DNA from: Cyclobacterium salsum | GTDB taxonomy: Bacteria > Bacteroidota > Bacteroidia > Cytophagales > Cyclobacteriaceae | DNA: 64,000 bases | Assembly: GCF_010119245.1 (NCBI RefSeq) | Contig: NZ_WNKG01000012.1 | Location: 123,718 to 187,717 of the forward strand | Direction of reading: 5' to 3' | Part shown: positions 16,796 through 25,559 of the stretch, piece by piece | Layout of the letters: every line of letters starts with the position of its first letter | Position numbering within the stretch: position 1 is the first letter of the stretch | Program-made: the position numbers and the translations under genes | The notes under the pieces: generated by a model | The model's input: the letters and a program-made list of their open reading frames with translations, nothing else | Databases searched by the model: none | Told to the model about the DNA's origin: nothing

Positions 16796-19435
16796 ATGTT
16801 TTCGTTTTTACATTTCCATGTCTTGTTTTTTTTATTGATGGCGGTGGCGGTAGTCCCGTTATTGTTTCCACTCTTTATTCGAAAAGAAACCGCAGAAAAA
16901 GCTTCCAGTTATTTTTTTTGGATAATGGTGGCCTGTTTTATCTATTCTTTTGCCTATGGGTTGGAATTGATGATGGTGCCCAAAACCGGAAAAATCCTCA
17001 TGATCAAAGTACAGTACCTGGGTGCCGTGGCCTTTGCACCACTGGTATACTTTTTTACCCTGGTTTATACTGGAATGGAAAAATGGATTACCCGCAGAAG
17101 GCTGTATTTCTTCTCGATTTTGCCACTGGTAAACTTACTTTTAGTGTGGACTACCGAATGGCATCACCTCTTCTACCGAAATTTTTCGCTTGTCGATGCA
17201 ACCTTATTTCCTGTTTTGGTAACTCAAAAAGGGCTATTTTACTGGATACACCAGGGCTATACCCTCTTATTGCTTTTTAGTAGTCTTTGGTTATTGATCA
17301 AGCGAATTTCGGAAATACCTATTGCAAATTCCAGGCAGGTTATCATGGTTATTTTAGGACTTTGCAGTCCGCATTTCATTTATTTGTGGTATTTAACGGG
17401 GAATATTCCCTATCAACTGGATCCCATCCCGATTGGTTTTTTAGGTACCGGGTTTTTCTTTTTTTTGGGGCTTAAAAAATTCAACTTGTTTCGGATCGCG
17501 CCGGTGGCTTACCGAACCCTTTTCGATAACCTTCAGGAGGGCGTGATGGTCCTGGATAATCAGGGAGAGCTCGTAACGTTAAACCTATCCGCGGCGAAAT
17601 ACATTGGGATAGGAAAGGTCCATCATAAGTCGGCATTATTTGAAATAAGCCAAAACTGGCCGGAAATAGCCAGCTTGCTCAGTCCACCGGAAGCTTATCG
17701 AATTAGAGAATTTACACGAGAAAAGGAAACACATACGTACTGGTATTTGCTTAGCAAATCTACCGTTTCAGTGGATGGAAAAGACAAGGTCGGTAGTTTG
17801 CTAGTATTGCGGGATATTACCCAGGAGAAAAATTTTCAGTTGGAAATTGAAAAAGCCAGGGTACAGGCAGAAGAAGCGAACCGGGCAAAAAGTGAGTTTT
17901 TGGCGAATATGAGCCATGAGATCCGAACCCCCCTGAACGGAGTCATTGGGTTTACCGAGCTGCTGACCCATACCCAGCTAAATGCGCAGCAAAAAAGGTA
18001 TGCCCAAACAGCGCTCTCTTCTGCTTCTGCCCTGTTAGAACTCATCAACGATGTTCTCGACCTGGCCAAAATAGAATCAGGAAAGGCAGACTTAAATCAG
18101 AATACGGTGGATCTTCATGTCCTTCTCGAAACAATCATCGATGTTTTGAGCTTCCAGGCGCACCAAAAAGGACTGGAATTAATTCTGGATTTGGAATCCA
18201 ACGTTCCTTTAAAAATTGAAACAGACGAACTTAAACTCAAGCAGGTATTGATTAACCTGCTGAATAATGCGTTGAAATTTACAGATAGAGGGGAGGTGAT
18301 TTTACGGGTTTCCTGGCTGGAAGAGGAACCCCGTTCCAGCAAGGGTATGCTTCGATTTGCCGTTCAGGATAGCGGGATAGGGATCGCTGAAAACAAGCAG
18401 CAATTGATATTTGATGCCTTTTCCCAAGCCGATTCTTCCACTACCAAAAAATTCGGAGGTACGGGGCTTGGGCTGACCATTTCCAATAAATTACTCTCGC
18501 TGATGGACAGTCGGATTCAGCTTGTCAGCGAGCCGGGTAAAGGAAGCACCTTTTTCTTTGATATGGAAGTTGAGCGTCAGGAAAATAGAAGCGAGGAAGT
18601 GGTTATTAAAGAAATTTCCAAGGTATTGGTATTGGACGGAAACGCTTCGTCAGGTAAGGTTATCGCCCGTTATTGCGAGGACCTTGGATTAAAGGTGGTT
18701 CGGTCTGAAGCTATTAACGACACTTTTTTCGCCCTTGAAAAAGACCTAGGCATTGATCTGGTATTGATGAATAATCGCCTAATGGGAAAAAATAGTCCAG
18801 CAGCCATGGAACAGATGATTCGCCTGACGGAAAAGCATGGAAGAAAAGTGACATTTGTGGCCATGATCGGAGGGAACGATAAAGATAGCCTAATCCAATC
18901 CTATAAGGAAATCGGGTGCGCACTGATTCTGGATAAACCGGTCACTCCCTCTAAATTGAGACAGCTGATTAGCAAGGAGCCTTATACTGCTTACGATACT
19001 CCCGATGGAGGGCTACAACACCCTGAGGAAGGCAGCCTGCCCTATGAAAAGCGTTTTAAACTTTTGGTGGCCGAAGACAATCCGATTAACCGCATGCTGG
19101 TGAAAATTTTTCTGGAAAAAATGTCTCCGGAAGCCCTGGTGTTGGAAGCGGAGAATGGTAGGGAGGCTCTGGCCCTATTTGTAGAACAAAACCCCGACCT
19201 TGTGATCACGGATATTCACATGCCGGAAATGAATGGGTATGAATTATTGCAGGCGATACGGGAATTACCCTCCGGAAAAGAAGTACCGGTGATTGGATTT
19301 ACGGCCAATGCCTTTCCGGAAAAAGCCAGTGCCGGGAAACCCTACGAATTTGACGATTACCTTATCAAACCAGTAGTGCAAAAAAGATTCAAGCAGGTCG
19401 TGGGTAAATGGATGGAAAATCCACCCGCTTTGTAA
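16796..19435 (+). CDS. Hybrid histidine kinase with 7TM sensor, PAS, two receiver-like domains
   Basis: An 879-residue protein. The order is an N-terminal 7TM histidine-kinase sensor region (about 1-230), a PAS domain (about 235-340, FDNLQEGVMVLDNQGELV), a HisKA helix with FLANMSHEIRTPLNG (His374), HATPase (DSGIGIAENK, GGTGLGLTISN) and a degenerate receiver (about 600-720). In the degenerate receiver the phospho-acceptor position is Asn659 (LVLMNNRLM). An intact C-terminal receiver (about 745-870) follows with AEDNPINR, Asp806 in LVITDIHMPEMNG and Lys in LIKPV. It has no linked output regulator. It reads convergently into the ferredoxin gene. Confidence 0.93.
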   Translation: MFSFLHFHVLFFLLMAVAVVPLLFPLFIRKETAEKASSYFFWIMVACFIYSFAYGLELMMVPKTGKILMIKVQYLGAVAFAPLVYFFTLVYTGMEKWITRRRLYFFSILPLVNLLLVWTTEWHHLFYRNFSLVDATLFPVLVTQKGLFYWIHQGYTLLLLFSSLWLLIKRISEIPIANSRQVIMVILGLCSPHFIYLWYLTGNIPYQLDPIPIGFLGTGFFFFLGLKKFNLFRIAPVAYRTLFDNLQEGVMVLDNQGELVTLNLSAAKYIGIGKVHHKSALFEISQNWPEIASLLSPPEAYRIREFTREKETHTYWYLLSKSTVSVDGKDKVGSLLVLRDITQEKNFQLEIEKARVQAEEANRAKSEFLANMSHEIRTPLNGVIGFTELLTHTQLNAQQKRYAQTALSSASALLELINDVLDLAKIESGKADLNQNTVDLHVLLETIIDVLSFQAHQKGLELILDLESNVPLKIETDELKLKQVLINLLNNALKFTDRGEVILRVSWLEEEPRSSKGMLRFAVQDSGIGIAENKQQLIFDAFSQADSSTTKKFGGTGLGLTISNKLLSLMDSRIQLVSEPGKGSTFFFDMEVERQENRSEEVVIKEISKVLVLDGNASSGKVIARYCEDLGLKVVRSEAINDTFFALEKDLGIDLVLMNNRLMGKNSPAAMEQMIRLTEKHGRKVTFVAMIGGNDKDSLIQSYKEIGCALILDKPVTPSKLRQLISKEPYTAYDTPDGGLQHPEEGSLPYEKRFKLLVAEDNPINRMLVKIFLEKMSPEALVLEAENGREALALFVEQNPDLVITDIHMPEMNGYELLQAIRELPSGKEVPVIGFTANAFPEKASAGKPYEFDDYLIKPVVQKRFKQVVGKWMENPPAL

Positions 19436-19467
19436 AAAAAAGGTGAATGACAAAATTGCCATTCACC
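19434..19467 (-). terminator. Terminator for the ferredoxin gene
   Basis: An 8-bp stem GGTGAATG/CATTCACC (19442-19449 and 19460-19467). On the minus strand it is followed by a run of eight T, placed 10 bp beyond the ferredoxin stop. It may also end the convergent kinase transcript. Confidence 0.75.
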
Positions 19468-19476
19468 CGGTATTTG

Positions 19477-19797
19477 TTAATTATCTTCCCCTCGGAGTTT
19501 AATGATAGCACCATCCAGTTCCTCAGAGATCCTGATCTGGCAGGCCAGTCGACTCGTCGGGAAATATTCCGGCAGGGCTTCCAACTGATCCAATTCCACA
19601 TCGGTGGCCTCTCCCAGTCCGTTTTTGCCTTCCAATACTTCGATATGGCAGGTGGCACACAGGGCCATGCCACCACAGGTGGCTAGCACTGGGTACTCGG
19701 AAGCTTTTAGCACTTCCATCAGGCTTAGCCCCATGTCATCCGGGGCTTCTATGCTTTGGCGATTGCCATCGTGATCTTCTACGGTGAATGTTACCAT
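19477..19797 (-). CDS. 2Fe-2S ferredoxin
   Basis: A 106-residue soluble electron carrier of the plant/adrenodoxin-type fold. Cluster ligands are Cys41, Cys47, Cys50 (C-GGMAL-C-AT-C) and Cys86 (RLACQI); the CX5CX2C spacing resembles ISC-type or adrenodoxin-like ferredoxins. It lies 15 bp downstream of the FAD reductase gene on the same strand, so reductase and ferredoxin probably form a redox pair feeding an unidentified acceptor. Confidence 0.92.
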   Translation of the reverse strand: MVTFTVEDHDGNRQSIEAPDDMGLSLMEVLKASEYPVLATCGGMALCATCHIEVLEGKNGLGEATDVELDQLEALPEYFPTSRLACQIRISEELDGAIIKLRGEDN

Positions 19798-19812
19798 TTG
19801 GCAAAAATACGA

Positions 19813-20817
19813 TTAAAATGAATTGACTCCGTTAACAGTGGTGTATTTAAAACTTAATTTTTGATCTGGGTAAACGTATTTGAAAGCAGATTGCATCATG
19901 ATGGCTGCTTCATGGAATCCACAGAGTATCAGTTTTAGTTTTCCAGGGTAGGTATTGATATCTCCTATGGCATAGATCCGCTCTACTCCGGTAGAATAAT
20001 CCCTTGTGTCTACTTCTATGGCGTTTCGGTCAACGGTAAGCCCCCAGTCGGCGATGGGTCCGAGTTTGGGACTGAGACCAAAAAGCGGTATCAGGTAGTC
20101 CGTTTCAATTTTAATCTTACTTTTGGCTTTGTCTTCTAAAAAAACAGAGGCAAGATGCCCATTTCCGCCCAATTCCTTCAGGTTCGCGGAAAGGATCAGG
20201 TCAATTTTCCCCTGGTTGGCCAGGTCAAAAACCTTGGCGGCAGAATCAGGTGCTCCGCGGAAGGTTTCATTTCGATGAACCAGCGTAACCCTTTTGGCCA
20301 CGTCGGACAGGAAAATGGCCCAGTCCAGCGCAGAATCACCCCCGCCGGCAAGAATAACCTTCTTATCCCGGAATTGCTCCGGATTTTTGACCATATAGGC
20401 CACTCCTTTTCCTTCGAACGTTTCCAGGTTTTCTAACACCGGTTTTCTGGGTTCAAAACATCCCAATCCTCCGGCAATCACCACTACCTGTGCATGGATC
20501 TGAGTTTTATCATTCGTGGTCAACGTGTACGATCCATCCTCTTGCTTACTGAGGTGGTCAATTCGTTCGCCCAAAGAAAACGTGGGTTTGAAAGGCTTGA
20601 TTTGATCCATCAGATTATCTACCAACTCTTGGGCTTTTACTTCAGGGTAGCCGGGAATATCGTAAATAGGCTTTTGCGGATAAATTTCCGACAACTGACC
20701 GCCAACCTGTGGCAATGCATCTACCAAATGGCAGCGCATCTTCAATAAACCTGCTTCAAAAACGGCAAATAAGCCTACCGGGCCTGCTCCAATAATGCAA
20801 ATGTCAGTAGTAATCAT
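19813..20817 (-). CDS. Ferredoxin--NADP+ reductase, thioredoxin-reductase-like
   Basis: A 334-residue FAD/NAD(P)H flavoprotein. An N-terminal FAD-binding GAGPVG (10-15), an early GGQLSEIYP loop, a second dinucleotide motif AGGGDSALDWA and a C-terminal FAD segment YAIGDINTYPGK are visible. The CxxC redox pair of true thioredoxin reductases is absent. This fits the type 2 ferredoxin-NADP reductase family of Bacillus and Bacteroidota. It is co-directional with the ferredoxin 15 bp downstream. Confidence 0.9.
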   Translation of the reverse strand: MITTDICIIGAGPVGLFAVFEAGLLKMRCHLVDALPQVGGQLSEIYPQKPIYDIPGYPEVKAQELVDNLMDQIKPFKPTFSLGERIDHLSKQEDGSYTLTTNDKTQIHAQVVVIAGGLGCFEPRKPVLENLETFEGKGVAYMVKNPEQFRDKKVILAGGGDSALDWAIFLSDVAKRVTLVHRNETFRGAPDSAAKVFDLANQGKIDLILSANLKELGGNGHLASVFLEDKAKSKIKIETDYLIPLFGLSPKLGPIADWGLTVDRNAIEVDTRDYSTGVERIYAIGDINTYPGKLKLILCGFHEAAIMMQSAFKYVYPDQKLSFKYTTVNGVNSF

Positions 20818-20915
20818 GGTGTAGCTTGATTGTTTTTAATGGTGGAACCCTACCTGGGTTCGATTGTTTGTACAAATATAATTAGTATAACAACTATTTT
20901 AAATTTTCCGATACA

Positions 20916-21350
20916 TTATTCCTCCAGGTTGCCATAAATGGTATTCAGGATGCGCTTAAATTCTTCAAAATCCCGCTCATTTAAATTTTCCCAGGCCTTC
21001 TGCCGAATGAGGGATATCTGAGGTTTAAGTTCTGCCACTTTGTCTTTCCCGCCTTTGGTCAGATGAAGCTGATAGCTCCGTCTGTCTTGCGGGTGTGGGA
21101 GCCGCTCTACGTATCCTTTCTTGCAAAGTATATCGACAATTCGGGTCAACGTGGGGTGGTCCTTAAATACCAAATGAGCTAATTCAGTTTGGCTAAGTAT
21201 TTCGTTCTCATCCAGATTTTTCATGACCAGCCATTGGTCTACCGTAATGTCAAAATCCTTTAACTTGAACTTTTGTTGGGCATATTGCTTGACCTTCCTC
21301 GCGGTCCTGTCCAACAAAAAAGAATACCTGCTAAATTGCTCGTATGTCAT
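20916..21350 (-). CDS. MarR family transcriptional regulator
   Basis: A 144-residue winged-helix repressor-like protein. The DNA-binding region contains LDENEILSQTELAHLVFKDHPTLTRIVDILCKKGYVERLPHPQDRRSYQLHLT, with the DxRS wing motif. It sits upstream of the reductase-ferredoxin genes on the same strand and divergent from the SDR gene, so either unit may be its target. An AT-rich inverted repeat upstream (21369-21385) has a half match before the reductase gene. The effector is unknown. Confidence 0.88.
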   Translation of the reverse strand: MTYEQFSRYSFLLDRTARKVKQYAQQKFKLKDFDITVDQWLVMKNLDENEILSQTELAHLVFKDHPTLTRIVDILCKKGYVERLPHPQDRRSYQLHLTKGGKDKVAELKPQISLIRQKAWENLNERDFEEFKRILNTIYGNLEE

Positions 21351-21368
21351 GCCAATTATTAGTACGGC

Positions 21369-21385
21369 AAATATAATTAATATTT
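21369..21385. promoter_or_regulatory. Candidate MarR operator
   Basis: Inverted repeat AAATAT-aatta-ATATTT lies 19 bp upstream of the MarR start and in the divergent SDR promoter region. The half AAATATAATTA recurs at 20874-20884, upstream of the reductase gene. This is consistent with autoregulation by the MarR protein, but AT-rich palindromes also arise by chance. Confidence 0.3.
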
Positions 21386-21534
21386 CAAACTTTATCCCAA
21401 CAAACCCTATAAAAATTATAGGTTTTGTTGAATATTGCCCATTGCTGCCGGTAGATTTGTTCAGTTGGACAGGAAACGCTATTTTCAGGAATTGATTTCA
21501 TTTGTTAACACAAACCGATTGTAAACCATACCCC

Positions 21535-22320
21535 ATGAAAATTGACCTGAGAGGACTCCATGCCGTAGTAGGCGGAGCTACCCGTGGATTAGGACTCGCC
21601 ACAGCCCGTCAGTTGGCTGCTTCGGGAGCTACCGTCACACTGATGGCTCGAAATGAAACCAAGCTGAAAGCAGCCCTGGATGGGCTACCCAAGCCAGAAG
21701 GACAACTACATGACTTCCTGGAAGTGGATTATCGTAATTTTCCCGACTTCCAACAGCGAAGTACGCAATTTTTTGAAGGTAAAAAAGTGGATATTCTGGT
21801 TAACAACACCAATGGGCCTACTGCCGGAAACGTGGATCAAAAGTCCACCGAGGAATACCAGGAGGCCTTCGATCTCTTGTTTAAAACGTATCATCACCTA
21901 AGCCACTTGTTAGTGGCGGGGATGAAATCCCGCGGATTCGGACGCATTCTCAATGTTTCATCCGTTTCGGTCAAAGAACCCCTGCCCAATTTGGTCTTGT
22001 CAAACAGTATCCGGACCGCGGTGGTCAGCTGGGCCAAAACCCTGGCCGATGCTGTGGCCCCTTATGGTGTAACGGTGAACTCCATCCTTACCGGGGCTTT
22101 TGAAACGGAACGAATCCGGGAATTGACAGAAAATCAGGCGCAAAACAGTGACAAATCCCTGGAAGAGCTAATGGAAGCCCGCAAAGCAAGCATTCCCGCC
22201 CAGCGGTTTGGCAAACCGGAGGAATACGGTTATTTGGTCACTTTTCTGGCATCTACCCAGGCAGCCTATATTACTGGAACAAGTATACCCATTGACGGAG
22301 GAGCTATCAAAGGCTTATGA
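21535..22320 (+). CDS. SDR family oxidoreductase
   Basis: A 261-residue short-chain dehydrogenase of the 3-oxoacyl-ACP reductase-like type. The N-terminal cofactor motif is GGATRGLG (glycine-rich TGxxxGxG variant), with an NNTN segment in place of NNAG and ILNVSSVSV around the catalytic Ser. At the Tyr/Lys position the sequence reads LVLSNSIRTAVVSWAKTLA, so the usual YxxxK tyrosine appears replaced. The C-terminal end is ITGTSIPIDGGAIKGL. ATG 21535 is used because the upstream start would be TTG. Its end overlaps the convergent cytochrome c gene by 6 bp. Substrate unknown. Confidence 0.85.
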   Translation: MKIDLRGLHAVVGGATRGLGLATARQLAASGATVTLMARNETKLKAALDGLPKPEGQLHDFLEVDYRNFPDFQQRSTQFFEGKKVDILVNNTNGPTAGNVDQKSTEEYQEAFDLLFKTYHHLSHLLVAGMKSRGFGRILNVSSVSVKEPLPNLVLSNSIRTAVVSWAKTLADAVAPYGVTVNSILTGAFETERIRELTENQAQNSDKSLEELMEARKASIPAQRFGKPEEYGYLVTFLASTQAAYITGTSIPIDGGAIKGL

Positions 22321-23295
22321 ATTTTCCTTGGCAATGAACTTTATCACCGTATTTTCCACTGGTTCCAGGCTTTGCAGGTAGTCGAAAATGGCTGCGAGAT
22401 CGGTGGTGGTCATACCGGCATACATGGCCCAGGGCATAATGGTTTGCATTTCTCCCGGGTTTAGTTTTCGGATATGTTCCGGATTTTCATACATTTTAAA
22501 TCGCTCTATAAACTGTGCTTTGCTCCAGTTTTTTAGCCCGGTTTCATGAGGAGTAAGGTTGGCCGAAGTCAATACACTGCCATCCGGGAACAAAAACGTC
22601 CTTCCCCCAGCAAGCGGTTTGCCTGTATAAGATCCGTTTTCGAATTGGGTATGGCAGTCAGCGCAGGCCGAGGCCGTAACCAGGTATTTTCCGTAGGCAA
22701 CGGCATCGCTCGCTGGGGGACGTTTGGTTAATCCGGCTTTTACGGGCATGGTCCGCATGATCAAGTTTACTGGAAAATCCGGTTTAGAGGCTTCAATTTT
22801 CGTGGATTTTGGCTCCAATGAACGGATGTAGGCAATGACCGACTCAATATCTTCTGCATCTATCTTACCATAATTAGGGTAGGGCATGACTGGAAAAATG
22901 GGGTTTCCGTCTTTTTTTACCCCGGTAGTAATCAAGCGAAATAATTCTCCGTCGCTGTATTCTCCGATGCCTGCCGGAGTAATATTGGGTGAGACAAAAA
23001 CTCCCGGAAAACCCATGCTGTGATCAAAACGCTCTCCTCCGGCGGCCTCTGTGCCAGGAATTGGGGGCGCACTAAACAAGCTGAAGTCCCTTTGGGAGTG
23101 ACAATCGATACAAAGCATGACGTGGTTGGCTAGGTATTTTCCGCGGGCTATTTTTTCAGGGCTGCTCGCTACCTCGTAATTTTCTGGTGGCGGTCCCACA
23201 TTCGGCAGGGCAATAGTAATGTACAGCACGCCTGCGATGATCAACAGGACCAGAAAGGATACCAGTAAGGTCAGGATTTTTAAAAATTTGGACAT
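22315..23295 (-). CDS. Membrane-anchored diheme cytochrome c
   Basis: A 326-residue protein with an uncleaved-looking N-terminal membrane segment (about 7-29) and two class I cytochrome c domains in the periplasm. Heme motifs are C62-ID-C65-H66 and C211-AD-C214-H215. Likely axial methionines lie in IFPVMPYP and in the second domain at MQTIMPWAMY. Similar proteins act as electron carriers to terminal oxidases or accompany dehydrogenases. No partner dehydrogenase is adjacent. Confidence 0.9.
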   Translation of the reverse strand: MSKFLKILTLLVSFLVLLIIAGVLYITIALPNVGPPPENYEVASSPEKIARGKYLANHVMLCIDCHSQRDFSLFSAPPIPGTEAAGGERFDHSMGFPGVFVSPNITPAGIGEYSDGELFRLITTGVKKDGNPIFPVMPYPNYGKIDAEDIESVIAYIRSLEPKSTKIEASKPDFPVNLIMRTMPVKAGLTKRPPASDAVAYGKYLVTASACADCHTQFENGSYTGKPLAGGRTFLFPDGSVLTSANLTPHETGLKNWSKAQFIERFKMYENPEHIRKLNPGEMQTIMPWAMYAGMTTTDLAAIFDYLQSLEPVENTVIKFIAKENS

Positions 23296-23482
23296 GGCTG
23301 ATTGGGTTTATAGATACTAGCAAAATCCAATAATTTATTATTGTGATTTATTTTGTACCAGGTTTTATTTATTTCATACTATAATTACTTAAATAGGTTT
23401 TAGGAATATATTTAAAATATTAATACTGTGTATCCGATTTTATTACCTATAAAAAATGGATATTGAATATAAATAAAAAATT

Positions 23483-24520
23483 TTATTTCAAAAAGAATTT
23501 GCCAGTTTTTAACTGATTTTGCAAATACCCAATCATTTCTGAAATGCTGTTAAAATGGCGGTGGTTTTGAGAAAAAGTAGCCCTTATCGCAAAGGGGTTT
23601 TCGGTGAGGTAAATGGCGTCAGGCAAGCTAAGTTCGGGATTTTTGCGAAGGGCATTTTTTAGCCAGCCGACCAAAAGCTCCGGGCCTTCTATTTGGCAGG
23701 GAAGTGGCGTCGTATTTCGGATAATCTTACCCGAAGCGGCATCTACCCGCCATTTTTGCCCGGGCACCAACCGTTGGATGCCCCCGCTAATCATCAGGTC
23801 CTCCGGACTACCTGTCAGCAGTGGTTGCCGGGCATCCATCAGCCAGAGTTTATCGGCCGTTTCCAATGCTACCTCCAGATCATGGGTTACTACCAAAATG
23901 GCTTTGGAAGCTTTTCGGGCCAGGTCGCGCAGCAGGTACATGATCTCAAACCGATTGCTGAGATCCAGATGTGCTGTAGGCTCGTCCAACACCATAATGG
24001 GGCTGTCCTGTGCCAGGGCTCGGGCAATGAGTGCCGTTTGGCGCTGACCATCGCTCAGAGCAGATACGGTTTTATGTGCCAGATGGCTGATGGAAGTAAG
24101 CGCCATTACTTCGTTTATTTTGGCCTGATCCACCGGGCTCAGCTGCCCCCACCAGCCGGTATGGGGAATCCTCCCCAGGGCGACCAAATCCCGGACAGTA
24201 AGCAGACCGGTTGGGATTTTTTCTGTCAGGACTACGGCCACTCTTTTTGCCCGCTCTTTTTCGGAAAGGTGGGAAGCGGGGGCATTGCCCAGCCAGACTT
24301 CTCCTTTTAACGGAGGATGCTGGTGCATGATGGCTTTGAGCAAGGTGGACTTGCCGACCCCATTAGGTCCCATCAGACAGGTGAGTTCCTTTCTGAAAAG
24401 AGAAAAACTGACACCAGAGGCGACCCGCTGGGTTTCGGTTCCCGAGCGATAGCCCAGTTCCAAATCGCTTGCCCGAACAAATCCCTCGTTGTTTTCTGGC
24501 TTGTTTTCAGGATTTTTCAT
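23483..24520 (-). CDS. btuD: Vitamin B12 (or siderophore) ABC transporter ATPase
   Basis: A 345-residue ATPase: Walker A GPNGVGKSTLL, signature LSDGQRQTALIARAL, Walker B IMVLDEPTAHLD and the switch His in VTHD. It is about 90 residues longer than classical BtuD, with a C-terminal extension (from about residue 255) that has no recognised motif. ATG 24520 is used: AAGG lies a few bases upstream, and the alternative GTG at 24544 would overlap the permease end. Third gene of a btuF-btuC-btuD-like operon next to a riboswitch-controlled btuB, hence the B12 assignment. Confidence 0.85.
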   Translation of the reverse strand: MKNPENKPENNEGFVRASDLELGYRSGTETQRVASGVSFSLFRKELTCLMGPNGVGKSTLLKAIMHQHPPLKGEVWLGNAPASHLSEKERAKRVAVVLTEKIPTGLLTVRDLVALGRIPHTGWWGQLSPVDQAKINEVMALTSISHLAHKTVSALSDGQRQTALIARALAQDSPIMVLDEPTAHLDLSNRFEIMYLLRDLARKASKAILVVTHDLEVALETADKLWLMDARQPLLTGSPEDLMISGGIQRLVPGQKWRVDAASGKIIRNTTPLPCQIEGPELLVGWLKNALRKNPELSLPDAIYLTENPFAIRATFSQNHRHFNSISEMIGYLQNQLKTGKFFLK

Positions 24521-24530
24521 TGCCACAACC

Positions 24531-25559
24531 TTAAAATTCTTCACTAAAACTTCGTTTCATGATCATCCATATGATCAGAGGAGCCCCAAAGGCAGTGGTG
24601 ACGGCATTGATGGGCAGGCTGGTAGCCATACCCGGCAACTGGCTAATGGTATCGCATGCCAGGAGGATCAAAACGCCAACTCCGGCAGTGGCCGGGAACA
24701 GTACGGAATGGCTTTGGGTACGGAATAGCAGTCTGGCCAGATGAGGAACAGCAATTCCTATAAAGGCGATAGGACCGCAGAACGCCGTGATACTTCCGGT
24801 AAGGATCCCGGTACTGAGGATCATGGTCCACCTCAACTTTTGGAAATTGATGCCCATGCTCACCGCATACGTTTCACCCAGAAGCATGGCGTTGTAGGAT
24901 TTGATGGCGACCAGGGCAGGAATAAGTCCCAACACCACGGCACCTGCCAAATACCCCAAATCATTCCATCCGGTATTGCCCAAATTCCCCATGGACCAAA
25001 TTGTAAATAGTTTCAACTCCTCTGCGGCGCTAAAATAGGCCAGTAATGTAATCACAGAGGAAGTGGCACTTCCAAACATCAGGCCCACGATCAACAGTGT
25101 CATGCTATCCTTTACCTTCCAGGCAGCCAGACCCATCAGTACCAATACGCCCATAGCGCCCGCACTGGCGCCAGCCACCAATGACCAGCTATTGCCCGGA
25201 TTATCCAGGATCTGCCAGCCAAAAGCGGTTCCTGCCATGGTGAGCAAAGCCACCCCTAAACCGGCACCCGAACTAATGCCCAGTACATAGGGTCCGGCCA
25301 GTGGGTTTCGAAAAAAGGTTTGCATCTGCAGACCACTCAGGGAAAGCCCGATCCCTGCCAGGAGGACCGTCAGTGATTTGGGTAAGCGGTATTCCATCCA
25401 GATTATTTCCCAACTGCTATGAGGAAAAGAATTTCCTACGATACGCCCGAGTAGAGATTTAAGCGGTATGTGAACACTACCCAGACTTAGGTTCACTAGC
25501 CAAAGAATGCCACATAGGAGCAGCACAATTACCAGCCGTTGGGTTTGGAACTTATTCAT
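24531..25559 (-). CDS. btuC: Vitamin B12 ABC transporter permease (FecCD/BtuC family)
   Basis: A 342-residue inner-membrane permease with about 10 hydrophobic segments. FecCD motifs are RLPKSLTVLLAGIGLSLSG, NPLAGPYVLGISSGAGLG, GPIAFIGIAVPHLARLLF and the terminal PINAVTTAFGAPLIIWMIM. ATG 25559 gives an 8-bp overlap with the binding-protein gene; an upstream start at 25586 would overlap 35 bp. It lies between the btuF-like and btuD-like genes. Confidence 0.88.
   Translation of the reverse strand: MNKFQTQRLVIVLLLCGILWLVNLSLGSVHIPLKSLLGRIVGNSFPHSSWEIIWMEYRLPKSLTVLLAGIGLSLSGLQMQTFFRNPLAGPYVLGISSGAGLGVALLTMAGTAFGWQILDNPGNSWSLVAGASAGAMGVLVLMGLAAWKVKDSMTLLIVGLMFGSATSSVITLLAYFSAAEELKLFTIWSMGNLGNTGWNDLGYLAGAVVLGLIPALVAIKSYNAMLLGETYAVSMGINFQKLRWTMILSTGILTGSITAFCGPIAFIGIAVPHLARLLFRTQSHSVLFPATAGVGVLILLACDTISQLPGMATSLPINAVTTAFGAPLIIWMIMKRSFSEEF

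Noticed and set aside
19477..20817. Thioredoxin reductase
   Set aside because: The flavoprotein resembles thioredoxin reductase but lacks the CxxC pair and sits beside a ferredoxin gene, so ferredoxin reductase is the better call.
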